A stretch of 64,000 nt of DNA from Clostridia bacterium (GTDB lineage Bacteria > Bacillota_A > Clostridia > Monoglobales > Monoglobaceae). The position numbers and the translations under genes were made by a program. This document shows, piece after piece, positions 42,093-49,577 of the stretch. A model generated the notes under the pieces. The model saw only the letters and a list, made by a program, of their open reading frames with translations. It was not told the origin of the DNA and did no database searches. Each line of letters starts with the position of its first letter. Within the stretch, counting starts at the first letter, position 1. Where the stretch lies: positions 1-64,000 of the forward strand of contig JAFSDQ010000015.1 of the NCBI GenBank assembly GCA_017436135.1. Reading direction: 5' to 3'.

Positions 42093-43336
42093 AATTTTTT
42101 AATATTGAGCATTCTTGCGAACACTAATTTTCCCATATATGTAACAATCAACGCTGCTATACTGAATATAAATATAGAAACATAATATACAGTCCAGCCG
42201 AAGTTATCCATCACCATTCCCGACAGGGTAGGAGCTACCGCTGCCGCAATAGATGCAAAAGCGTTGCCTATAAGGGACAGTCTTGCCGGCTCTATTATTT
42301 TTCCAAGTCTGAATGTGGTATATGTGCCGAAAAGGGAGCTTATGGGCCTTACGCATACTACAAACACTACAGATAAAATAAGGGCAAAAATCATATTTGC
42401 TCTGTACGTGAAGCACAAAATTCCTACCACAACTGCAGCAATTGCTATCATAATAAGACTTACCTTAAACTGCTCCTTACCATGGCTGCACAGATTTACA
42501 ATCAAAATCGAGCCTACCACCATTCCAAGAGGTACAAACAGAGTTATCAAAATAGAAACAGATGATGGCAAGCCATAAACCTCTGTCAACAGGTTTGGCA
42601 CCCAATTTGACAACAGGTATTGGTTACAGGTAACAAAAAACATTATTGCCGCAACAACTATCATTACAATTCCTGCTTTTTTGCTTGCTTTGTTATTCTT
42701 TTCTTCGCTGTCTTCCCTTTGGGGTCTCTCGACTTTTCGCTCTCCCACCTTTTTCTTGGCATTGCTCTCTCCTTTTACAAAAACAACCAGCATCAGGAGC
42801 TGTACAATAGCAAAAAACATAAAGGTATCCTGCCATTTAGTCACAGCCACAAATGCCGAGGATATTGCATACGCCATAATGTTTCCCACAGCAAAGCCTA
42901 CATTCATTACATTAGATGCATAGGCTTCAAGCTCTCCCGGAAGGTATTTGCCCAAAAAATGCATACATCCTCCGAAAATACCGCTTTGAAAAACTCCGTT
43001 TAAGGCAAGTATCAGCCAAAGCTGCCACAGCCTGTTTGCAACAACAATAAGTCCAAAGGATATGGAGGAGCAAATTATGCTTCCCACAATAAAATGACGC
43101 ATATTTATTCTTCCTACAAATTTTGAAAGGACAAGCTGTGCAACACCATATACAATATAGTATATGGTAAGTCCTATTCCGACTTCCGTTTTTCCCGTTG
43201 AAAATTCCTTTGCAATTTCTACCATCTGGGCGCTATATGTAATCTTTACTGCAACTGTTATTATATAGAGTAAAAACATTGAATATATCAATCTCATATA
43301 GACTTTTTTGTTTGGTATTTCAAGCCCTCTATGCAT
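42089..43336 (-). CDS. MFS transporter
   Basis: 415 residues with twelve predicted helices in two halves. A charged cytoplasmic loop of about 40 residues (GESNAKKKVGERKVERPQRE) separates them. The motif GVAQLVLSKFVGRINMRH between helices 2 and 3 is the MFS A-motif region. The overall look is that of the organophosphate/sugar-acid symporter group. It is read downstream of the FGGY kinase, with 16 bp between, so it probably imports that kinase's sugar. Confidence 0.85.
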   Translation of the reverse strand: MHRGLEIPNKKVYMRLIYSMFLLYIITVAVKITYSAQMVEIAKEFSTGKTEVGIGLTIYYIVYGVAQLVLSKFVGRINMRHFIVGSIICSSISFGLIVVANRLWQLWLILALNGVFQSGIFGGCMHFLGKYLPGELEAYASNVMNVGFAVGNIMAYAISSAFVAVTKWQDTFMFFAIVQLLMLVVFVKGESNAKKKVGERKVERPQREDSEEKNNKASKKAGIVMIVVAAIMFFVTCNQYLLSNWVPNLLTEVYGLPSSVSILITLFVPLGMVVGSILIVNLCSHGKEQFKVSLIMIAIAAVVVGILCFTYRANMIFALILSVVFVVCVRPISSLFGTYTTFRLGKIIEPARLSLIGNAFASIAAAVAPTLSGMVMDNFGWTVYYVSIFIFSIAALIVTYMGKLVFARMLNIKKF

Positions 43337-43352
43337 TTTCTTTCGCCTCTTT

Positions 43353-44750
43353 TCAATTGTTAAGCAAGCCGTCTGCTTTTAAATAATTTTCATAGCATTT
43401 TGTATAATCCACACCTGTAGGGGTATAAACCTTATTTGTGGATATTTTTTTTGCAGCGTCTTCCACAGACTCAAAAATTCCAACTCCTACACCTGCGAGA
43501 ATTGCACCGCCAAGACATGCTGTTTCATCATTTTTCAAGGTTACAAGGCGCTTCCCCGTCATATCCGATTTTATCTGACACCAGAGAGGGCTTTTTGCAC
43601 CGCCGCCCATTGCGCGGATTTCTTCTGCATCTATTTTTAAATAATCAAGGCTTTCTTTTAATATACAGGTTATACCCTCCATTATGCTTCTTGCAAAATG
43701 CCCGATTGTATGCTCGGGAGTAATCCCTGTAAAGCTGCCCCTTGCGTTTGGGTTATACTTGGGCATTGTAGAGCCGCAAAGGTATGGCAAAAAGGTCAGC
43801 CCGTCACTGCCGGCAGAAATCTTTTCTGCAAGGTCATCCAATTCTCTGAATGACCCACTTTGGTAAAATGTATCCTTAAACCATTTAAGGGCCATTCCTG
43901 CAGTTGCCGACCAAGATAACAGACAATACTTGCCGTCATAGTTATAATGGCAAGGCACAATACTGCTTGGGTCATATTTTGGAATGTCATCACAGGGCAT
44001 AAACACAACCATTGTTGTTCCAGTCATTACGCTTATAAGTCCTGACTTTATAACTCCTGCACCAATCGCCCCTGACACTTGGTCCATAGCTCCTGTTACA
44101 ACCTTTATTCCTTTATATTCGCCCACAAATTCTCCGCTTTCTTTAAGGTCGGGAAGCATATCCTCCCCTACACCTATAAAGTCAAGCATCTCATTCCACC
44201 ATTTTCCATTATTGATGTCAAAATATATTGTAGATGACTGAAGAGTCTTTTCTGTAATAAACTTTCCTGTCATTTTATAGAGCAAATAGTCCTCAAGCAA
44301 GAATATCTTTTTTGTTTTTGCCCAAACCTGGGGTTCGTTGCGCTTTACCCACAAAAGCTTGCAGGCAGGCCAGGTTGCGGTAATTTCGGGTTGTCCCGTT
44401 ATCTCGTACACCCGCTTTCTGCCAAAATGCTCTTCTATAAGTGCCGCCTCCGCTGTTGCCCGATTATCAAGCCACACTATTGCCGAACGCACAGGCTCTC
44501 CCTCTTCATCTGTAAGGATAAGGGTTTCGCATTGAGTATCTATAGCCAGAGCATCAACAGGAATATCAAGCTTGTCAATCTCTTCTTTTACCATATCCCA
44601 ATATTTTTCAGCTTCAAACTCCACTATATCCCCATGAGCATCTACCTTATAATCAACGCATGAGGAGCAAAGCTGGGTCAACTCCCTGTCAAAAACCGCA
44701 GTTTTTATCGAGGTTGTACCCACGTCAATTCCCATGATGTTTTTTGTCAT
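43353..44750 (-). CDS. FGGY-family carbohydrate kinase
   Basis: 465 residues from the ATG at 44750, preceded by AAAGGAAAG. The N-terminus IMGIDVGTTSIKTAVFD is the phosphate-binding loop of the FGGY fold. TGAMDQVSGAIGAG and the C-terminal RAMGGGAKSPLWCQIKSDM are the family signatures. It is nearest in appearance to xylulokinase/fuculokinase groups. An L-fucose isomerase 5 kb away makes L-fuculose a plausible substrate. It is divergent from a DeoR regulator with back-to-back promoters. Confidence 0.88.
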   Translation of the reverse strand: MTKNIMGIDVGTTSIKTAVFDRELTQLCSSCVDYKVDAHGDIVEFEAEKYWDMVKEEIDKLDIPVDALAIDTQCETLILTDEEGEPVRSAIVWLDNRATAEAALIEEHFGRKRVYEITGQPEITATWPACKLLWVKRNEPQVWAKTKKIFLLEDYLLYKMTGKFITEKTLQSSTIYFDINNGKWWNEMLDFIGVGEDMLPDLKESGEFVGEYKGIKVVTGAMDQVSGAIGAGVIKSGLISVMTGTTMVVFMPCDDIPKYDPSSIVPCHYNYDGKYCLLSWSATAGMALKWFKDTFYQSGSFRELDDLAEKISAGSDGLTFLPYLCGSTMPKYNPNARGSFTGITPEHTIGHFARSIMEGITCILKESLDYLKIDAEEIRAMGGGAKSPLWCQIKSDMTGKRLVTLKNDETACLGGAILAGVGVGIFESVEDAAKKISTNKVYTPTGVDYTKCYENYLKADGLLNN

Positions 44751-44796
44751 ATTTACCACTTTCCTTTACTACAAATCCTTAATGGACAACGTATAA

Positions 44797-44825
44797 AATA
44801 TACCACAGTATCAAGGCTTTGTCAA
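44797..44825 (-). promoter_or_regulatory. Promoter of the FGGY kinase-MFS operon
   Basis: Minus strand: TTGACA (44820-44825), 17-bp spacer, TATATT (44797-44802). Confidence 0.75.
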
Positions 44826-44842
44826 TACAGCCCTATTAAAAT

Positions 44843-44871
44843 TTGACTTATTTAAAAGGGTATGATATAGT
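44843..44871 (+). promoter_or_regulatory. Promoter of the deoR-type regulator gene
   Basis: TTGACT (44843-44848), 17-bp spacer, TATAGT (44866-44871). The divergent -35 boxes are only 17 bp apart, so one operator could control both directions. Confidence 0.75.
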
Positions 44872-44902
44872 ATAGTAAAACATTGAAACGGAGATTATCA
44901 TT

Positions 44903-45676
44903 ATGTCTTTTTTAACCGTAACAGAGCGACGTAATAAAATAATAGAAATCCTTAACGAATGCGGCAGAGTAAATGTAAATGATTTAAGCACAAGATTTGA
45001 AGTATCGGGGGTTGTTATCCGCACCGACCTTTCAGAGCTTGAACGGCAAGGGCTTCTTACAAGAGTTCACGGCGGCGCAATCACAAGCTATAAATCATAT
45101 TATGATATGAGTCTTGTTCAGCGTTCAAACACCAACGCCTTTGAGAAAAAGAGTATCGCAAAAGAAATCAATAAAATGATTAACGATAACGATACTCTTA
45201 TGATGAACGCAGGCACAACTCCCTTGTTTGTAATGCGTGAAATCAGCGACAAAAAAGTTACCATAGTCACAAACTCCATTGCTCTTGCAGTAGAGGGGGC
45301 AAAAAATCCAAACTTCAAAATCTTGCTCATTGGCGGTGATGTGGACAGCTCTTATCAGTTCACCTACGGCACTTCTGCCCTGCGGGAGCTGGAGCGCTAC
45401 ACAGCCGATACTCTTATTCTCTCTGTTGACGGAATTGATGCCGAGCGTGGGTTTACCACTTTTTATCACCACGAAGCAGAGCTTTGCAAGAGTATGATTA
45501 AAAACTCCAAGCGTACCATTGTTGCCGCAGACTATAACAAAATTGACAGGGTCGCCTTTGCAGAGGTTGAAGCTATTTCTTCTGTTGACACCATTGTTAC
45601 CAACGAAAAGAATATTACAAAGGCTACCGTCAAAAAGCTCCGTGCCCTTGGGGTCGAGGTACTCACAGTAGAATAA
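44903..45676 (+). CDS. DeoR-family transcriptional regulator
   Basis: 257 residues. The N-terminal HTH is ERRNKIIEILNECGRVNVND...LSTRFEVSGVVIRTDLSELE, followed by the RVHGGAI turn. The DeoRC sensor domain has NSIALAVEG, LLIGGDVDSSYQFTYG, LSVDGIDAERGFTT and AADYNKIDRVAF. It probably represses the divergent kinase-transporter operon and releases it on binding a sugar phosphate. Confidence 0.9.
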   Translation: MSFLTVTERRNKIIEILNECGRVNVNDLSTRFEVSGVVIRTDLSELERQGLLTRVHGGAITSYKSYYDMSLVQRSNTNAFEKKSIAKEINKMINDNDTLMMNAGTTPLFVMREISDKKVTIVTNSIALAVEGAKNPNFKILLIGGDVDSSYQFTYGTSALRELERYTADTLILSVDGIDAERGFTTFYHHEAELCKSMIKNSKRTIVAADYNKIDRVAFAEVEAISSVDTIVTNEKNITKATVKKLRALGVEVLTVE

Positions 45677-45713
45677 AAAGCGAGCCATATGAGGTGTGCT
45701 CTTAAGGACAGTA

Positions 45714-45743
45714 AAAGGCTCTCGCAAATTTGCGAGAGCCTTT
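45714..45743 (+). terminator. Terminator after the DeoR gene
   Basis: A perfect 30-bp palindrome: AAAGGCTCTCGCAAA (45714-45728) is followed directly by its exact inverted copy TTTGCGAGAGCCTTT (45729-45743). The right arm runs into the stop codon of the convergent RAYT gene, so it can serve both. Confidence 0.85.
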
Positions 45744-46248
45744 AATCTTTGTAAAAACAATCCTTTTCCCATCTTATAACATTTGTATCTATATATTCCC
45801 ATATTTTTTGATAATCTTTTTCGCCACGTATAATGTGGTCATGGTATGAACGTTGCCAAATATTTTCGTTATATTCCTTATTGCAAAAGCGTTTAAAAGT
45901 AGAAACAAATTGTGCAATTAACGAATTTGTAGGGTTCGGCGTCCTCGACGAACCGTTTGGATTGTTTGCTTCTGATATTTGAATCAATAAATGAATATGA
46001 TTTGGCATTATGACATATTTATCAATCTTCATATTATCGCAAAAGTTACTCATACTTTGTAAATGTTTATTTGCAATCTTTTCATAATTTGTTAATATGT
46101 TTTTCGGGACGTCGAGGACGCCGTCCCCTACAATTATTTCGGATAACAATCTTTTTCTTCCTTTTACACAGATCGTAATAAAATATTCTCCCGGTGCCCC
46201 ATAATCATATCCTTTTAATCTTGTCGGTTTTCGTTTTGGCAATTCCAT
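45742..46248 (-). CDS. REP-associated tyrosine transposase (RAYT, Y1/TnpA_REP family)
   Basis: 168 residues. The start MELPKRKPTRLKGYDY, then GAYFITIC-like GEYFITICVKGRK, is typical. The HUH metal motif is KYVIMPNHIHLLIQI. The C-terminal NIWQRSYHDHIIRGEKDYQKIWEYI contains the probable nucleophile Tyr. These single-strand transposases mobilise or maintain REP palindromes. Two REP-like palindromes lie inside its own coding sequence, encoding VGDGVLDVPKN and NGSSRTPNPTN. A third lies at 47482-47504. It may be domesticated rather than an active insertion sequence. Confidence 0.88.
   Translation of the reverse strand: MELPKRKPTRLKGYDYGAPGEYFITICVKGRKRLLSEIIVGDGVLDVPKNILTNYEKIANKHLQSMSNFCDNMKIDKYVIMPNHIHLLIQISEANNPNGSSRTPNPTNSLIAQFVSTFKRFCNKEYNENIWQRSYHDHIIRGEKDYQKIWEYIDTNVIRWEKDCFYKD
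45933..45954. repeat. REP-like palindrome 1 (inside the RAYT gene)
   Basis: GGTTCG...CGAACC around GCGTCCTCGA. The minus-strand copy continues into CCCTAC, like the other two palindromes. Confidence 0.5.
46106..46128. repeat. REP-like palindrome 2 (inside the RAYT gene)
   Basis: GGGACG...CGTCCCC around TCGAGGACGC, followed by TAC. Confidence 0.55.
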
Positions 46249-46258
46249 ATTCTATATC

Positions 46259-46501
46259 CTATTTGATTTCTTGTTCCAAATTATCAAAATCTTCTGTTGA
46301 AAAGAATTTTCCTAACGTTATTTCTAATCCATCACAAAACTTTTTGATTGTTCTTATAGAAACATCTCTGCGTGATTTATCCATCATACTATATGCAGTT
46401 GATGGTGTTACACCTGATATATTTGCAAGTTCATTTATCCGCATATTTCTTTCAGAACAGAGCTCATTAAATCTTTTTACTACTACATCTTTAACATCCA
46501 T
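46259..46501 (-). CDS. XRE-family helix-turn-helix regulator
   Basis: 80 residues from the ATG at 46501, preceded by GAGG. INELANISGVTPSTAYSMM is a Cro/CI-type HTH, and the helical tail ISIRTIKKFCDGLEITLGKFF-like end is standard. It is divergent from the stalk-domain protein gene. A perfect 12-bp palindrome next to that gene's -35 is its likely operator. Confidence 0.85.
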   Translation of the reverse strand: MDVKDVVVKRFNELCSERNMRINELANISGVTPSTAYSMMDKSRRDVSIRTIKKFCDGLEITLGKFFSTEDFDNLEQEIK

Positions 46502-46544
46502 TTTAAAACACCTCATAAGGATATTTTAAAATAATTTACATTTT

Positions 46545-46586
46545 TGCGTATACGCACTTGCGTAAAATATAAATATATGTTATACT
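46545..46586 (+). promoter_or_regulatory. Promoter and probable XRE operator of the stalk-domain gene
   Basis: TTGCGT (46558-46563), 17-bp spacer, TATACT (46581-46586) with an extended TGT. The palindrome TGCGTATACGCA (46545-46556) abuts the -35, and TTGCGTA repeats its half-site across the -35. Confidence 0.65.
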
Positions 46587-46630
46587 ATCTTGTGAATAAT
46601 ATTCATAAAAAAATCTTTGGAGGTAAAAAA

Positions 46631-47407
46631 ATGAAAAAAAGATTACAAGGATTAATTGCAGGTGTACTGATTGGTGCAATGCTAACTAGTGGGATAGTAT
46701 TTGCAAAACAAGCATCAGAAACAATTAATGTTATTTATGATAACATTAAAATTTTAATTGATGGAAAAGAATATCAGCCGACAGATGCAAATGGCGATGT
46801 GGTTGAACCGTTCATTTATAACGGAACTACATATCTTCCTGTAAGAGCAATTGCAAATGCATTTGACAAAGAAGTTGACTGGGAAGCTCAAACAAGTACA
46901 GTAACATTAGGTAGCAAAAATTATGATTGGCTTGACCAAATGGGATATGTTAATTATGAAACTACAGGAACTGCAAATAGTTTTAGTGCCATTCCAAATA
47001 GTACTAAAACATCAGATGGAAAGGTTCAAAATCGAGGGATACAATTTTATTTGAATGATCATGATGCATCAAGAGAAACTGAAGATGGTTCTTCTGAGTG
47101 TTATCAAAGTATTTCATATCTATTAAATAATAACTATAAAGATTTTGTAGGTTCATTTTCTTATATAAATAATTCAAATCGTTCTATGCCATCTAAAATT
47201 ATAATTTATGGTGATGGAAAAGTTATTTACAATTCTCCAAACCTATCATATGGAATGCAAACTACAAATTTTAATATTAATGTTGAAAATATTAAACTTA
47301 TTGAAATTAAAGTACAATACATAAACAGTAAGTCATCATATGGTATGTGGGACAGCGAATATCTTTCCTATCCTTGCATTGCCGATGCTCGATTATCTAA
47401 AAAATAA
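46631..47407 (+). CDS. Secreted stalk-domain protein with NPCBM-like C-terminus
   Basis: 258 residues from the ATG at 46631, preceded by GGAGG. Signal peptide: MKKRLQGLIAGVLIGAMLTSG, then IVFA. Residues about 28-95 are a copper-amine-oxidase-N-like stalk domain (ILIDGKEYQ, YNGTTYLPVRAIANAF, VDWEAQTSTVTLG). The rest resembles an NPCBM/NEW2 beta-sandwich (KIIIYGDGKVIYNS). It probably acts at the cell surface, possibly in carbohydrate binding. The same stalk domain closes both WG-repeat proteins downstream. Confidence 0.8.
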   Translation: MKKRLQGLIAGVLIGAMLTSGIVFAKQASETINVIYDNIKILIDGKEYQPTDANGDVVEPFIYNGTTYLPVRAIANAFDKEVDWEAQTSTVTLGSKNYDWLDQMGYVNYETTGTANSFSAIPNSTKTSDGKVQNRGIQFYLNDHDASRETEDGSSECYQSISYLLNNNYKDFVGSFSYINNSNRSMPSKIIIYGDGKVIYNSPNLSYGMQTTNFNINVENIKLIEIKVQYINSKSSYGMWDSEYLSYPCIADARLSKK

Positions 47408-47481
47408 TTGTCCGGTACGGTAACAAGCAGGGAAGATGTATTACATTTTCCAAATATTTAGGATATCCTAAAACCTTAAAT

Positions 47482-47504
47482 GGGACGATGTGGACATCGT
47501 CCCC
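47482..47504. repeat. REP-like palindrome 3 (intergenic)
   Basis: GGGACGATGT, loop GG, ACATCGTCCC, followed by CTAC: a perfect 10-bp stem. It shares GGGACG...CGTCCCCTAC with palindrome 2. Confidence 0.6.
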
Positions 47505-47510
47505 TACGAC

Positions 47511-47546
47511 AAAAGGCAGAAACGATCAATTTCGTTTCTGCCTTTT
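47511..47546. terminator. Bidirectional terminator between the stalk-domain and kdgK genes
   Basis: AAAAGGCAGAAACGA (47511-47525) and TCGTTTCTGCCTTTT (47532-47546) form a perfect 15-bp stem. Confidence 0.85.
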
Positions 47547-47594
47547 AAAATTACTGTCCTTTGGAGTATACACCCCTTATGGCTCGCTTTTATT

Positions 47595-48692
47595 TTATCT
47601 TTGTACTCTTGCGCCTTTTCCGCCGATAATGTTTTCAACCTCTTTAAGACTTGCCATTGAGGTATCACCGGGAGTTGTCATTGCAAGGGCACCATGGGCA
47701 ATACCATAGTTAAGAGCCTCGCTTGCTTCCTTGCCCGAGAGCAATCCGTAAATAAGACCCGACGCAAAGCTGTCACCACCGCCGACACGGTCAAGAATTT
47801 CAAGACCGGGAAGCTCAATTCCCTTATGAATCTGTCCATCTGCCCAGCAGATAGCACTCCAGTCATTGATGGTTGCAGTCTTAACTGTTCGAAGAGTTGT
47901 TGCAACAACCTTGAAGTTAGGATATGCCTTTGTAGCAGCTTCAATCATCTTAAAGTAACCGTCAACGTTAAGCTCCTTAAGGTCGCCGTCGTTGCCCTCT
48001 ACCTCAAGACCAAGGCAAGCAGTAAAGTCCTCTTCGTTGCCTATCATAACATCTATATATTTTGCAATTTCCTTATTAACCTTTTGAGCCATTTCGATAC
48101 CGCCGATACCGCTCCAAAGACTTGGGCGATAATTAAGGTCATAGGATACAACTGTACCATACTTTTTAGCAGCCTTTACAGCCTCAATTACAACCTGGGC
48201 TGTGCTCTCACTGAGTGCAGCAAAAATTCCCCCTGTGTGAAGCCAGCGAACACCAAGTGTACCAAAAATGTAATCCCAGTCAATGTCCCCGGGCTTGAGC
48301 TGTGAAATAGCAGTATTTCCTCTGTCGGACACACCTACCGCACCTCTGATACCATAGCCGCGCTCGGTAAAGTTGATGCCGTTACGAACATTTCTGCCTA
48401 TACCATCATACTTCATCCACTTAATCAGGGATGTGTCAACACCCCCCTGGAATATAAAGTCCTCTATCAATCTGCCAACCTCGTTATCTGCAAAAGCAGT
48501 AACAACAGCAGTCTTGAAACCAAAGCAACGACGAAGTCCGCGGGCAACATTATATTCGCCGCCGCCTTCCCACGCCTTAAAGGAGCGAGCAGTCTTAATT
48601 CTGCCCTCACCCGGATCAAGACGAAGCATAATCTCACCAAGAGATATTTCATCAAACATACATTCTTCTTTTGGTCTTAAATTCAAATTCAT
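47595..48692 (-). CDS. kdgK: 2-keto-3-deoxygluconate kinase (PfkB family)
   Basis: 365 residues. SLGEIMLRLDPGEGRI and EGGGEYNVARGLRR form the N-terminal sugar site. The PfkB signature DRVGGGDSFASGL carries the catalytic Asp near the C-terminus. It phosphorylates KDG to KDPG. The KDPG aldolase gene lies 4 bp upstream in the same operon, which fixes the role: KDG from uronates or pectin enters glycolysis as pyruvate and glyceraldehyde 3-phosphate. Confidence 0.88.
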   Translation of the reverse strand: MNLNLRPKEECMFDEISLGEIMLRLDPGEGRIKTARSFKAWEGGGEYNVARGLRRCFGFKTAVVTAFADNEVGRLIEDFIFQGGVDTSLIKWMKYDGIGRNVRNGINFTERGYGIRGAVGVSDRGNTAISQLKPGDIDWDYIFGTLGVRWLHTGGIFAALSESTAQVVIEAVKAAKKYGTVVSYDLNYRPSLWSGIGGIEMAQKVNKEIAKYIDVMIGNEEDFTACLGLEVEGNDGDLKELNVDGYFKMIEAATKAYPNFKVVATTLRTVKTATINDWSAICWADGQIHKGIELPGLEILDRVGGGDSFASGLIYGLLSGKEASEALNYGIAHGALAMTTPGDTSMASLKEVENIIGGKGARVQR

Positions 48693-48696
48693 TTTC

Positions 48697-49335
48697 TTAC
48701 CCCCTGATTTCTTTTAAAAGTGCAACAGCCTCTGCTGTAAGACTTTCTATTTCGTCAAACTTACCCTCTGAAACCTTGTCGGAGGGAACCATCCAGCTTC
48801 CGCCGCAAGCAAACACAGCCTTGCAGTTCAGGTAATCTGCAACATTTTTTACATTTACCCCGCCGGTTGGCATAAACTTAATCTTGGTGTAAGGTGCAGC
48901 CATTGCCTTTATCATCTTAACACCGCCTGCAGCTTCTGCAGGGAAGAACTTGAGATAAGAAAGTCCCAAGCTCATAGCAGCCTCTACCTCGGTTGGAGTG
49001 CAAACACCGGGAATAATAGGATAACCTTTATCTATACAGTGCTTAACAACTGCAGGGTTAAGTCCGGGGCTTACTATAAATGCAGCGCCTGCAGCCATAG
49101 CAGCGTCTGCCTGTTTTGGGGTGAGAACTGTTCCTGCGGCAATAAGCATATCGGGGAATTCTTTAGCGATACGCTTAATAGATTCCTCTGCCGCATCTGT
49201 GCGGAAAGTAACCTCTGCACAATTTATACCACCATTCTTAAGTGCTTTTGCAAGAGGAACTGCATCCTTTGCATCGTTTAATACTACAACAGGTACTATT
49301 CCTGTTTCAGAAATTTTATTGATTAAATTTTCCAT
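48697..49335 (-). CDS. eda: KDPG/KHG aldolase
   Basis: 212 residues from the ATG at 49335, nine bases after GGAG; an upstream ATG abuts the SD. VEVTFRT-like CAEVTFRTDAA, AAGTVLTPKQAD and the Schiff-base lysine block YLKFFPAEAAGG are the class I aldolase signatures. It splits KDPG. First gene of the eda-kdgK operon, divergent from fucI. Confidence 0.93.
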   Translation of the reverse strand: MENLINKISETGIVPVVVLNDAKDAVPLAKALKNGGINCAEVTFRTDAAEESIKRIAKEFPDMLIAAGTVLTPKQADAAMAAGAAFIVSPGLNPAVVKHCIDKGYPIIPGVCTPTEVEAAMSLGLSYLKFFPAEAAGGVKMIKAMAAPYTKIKFMPTGGVNVKNVADYLNCKAVFACGGSWMVPSDKVSEGKFDEIESLTAEAVALLKEIRG

Positions 49336-49371
49336 AAGGGTCATCTCCTTTAAATTTACATAGATATTGAC

Positions 49372-49380
49372 ATTATAACA
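49372..49380 (-). promoter_or_regulatory. Extended -10 promoter of eda-kdgK
   Basis: Minus strand TGTTATAAT, with no good -35 at 17 bp. Confidence 0.5.
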
Positions 49381-49490
49381 TATATTTCCTGTAATTTATA
49401 TTGCAAATCTTGTCATTTTCTTGTCTGTTTTTGATTATTTTTTCAATTTTGAACTATTATTTGTAATTTTTAGTTTTTTAAAAATTTCTA

Positions 49491-49519
49491 TTGCTTTTTA
49501 TTTTATATTATAGTATTAT
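49491..49519 (+). promoter_or_regulatory. Promoter of fucI
   Basis: TTGCTT (49491-49496), 17-bp spacer, TATTAT (49514-49519). Confidence 0.6.
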
Positions 49520-49577
49520 AAAATTGTAAATAAATTAAGTAATTATATTAAATTTTTTATATAGGAGGAAAAGAAAA

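Larger units (their letters stand above)
49336..49577. other. Divergent AT-rich control region between eda and fucI
   Basis: No gene. It holds an extended -10 promoter for eda (49372-49380) and a promoter for fucI (49491-49519). The middle is almost pure A/T runs; no clear operator palindrome was seen. Confidence 0.6.

Noticed and set aside
45125..45802. 225-residue minus-strand frame across the DeoR gene
   Set aside because: It would run through the intrinsic terminator and the RAYT 3' end, and the DeoR frame on the plus strand is clear.
45742..46248. Complete insertion sequence with terminal repeats
   Set aside because: No terminal inverted repeats or target duplications were found around the transposase; the RAYT class does not need them and the gene looks solitary.
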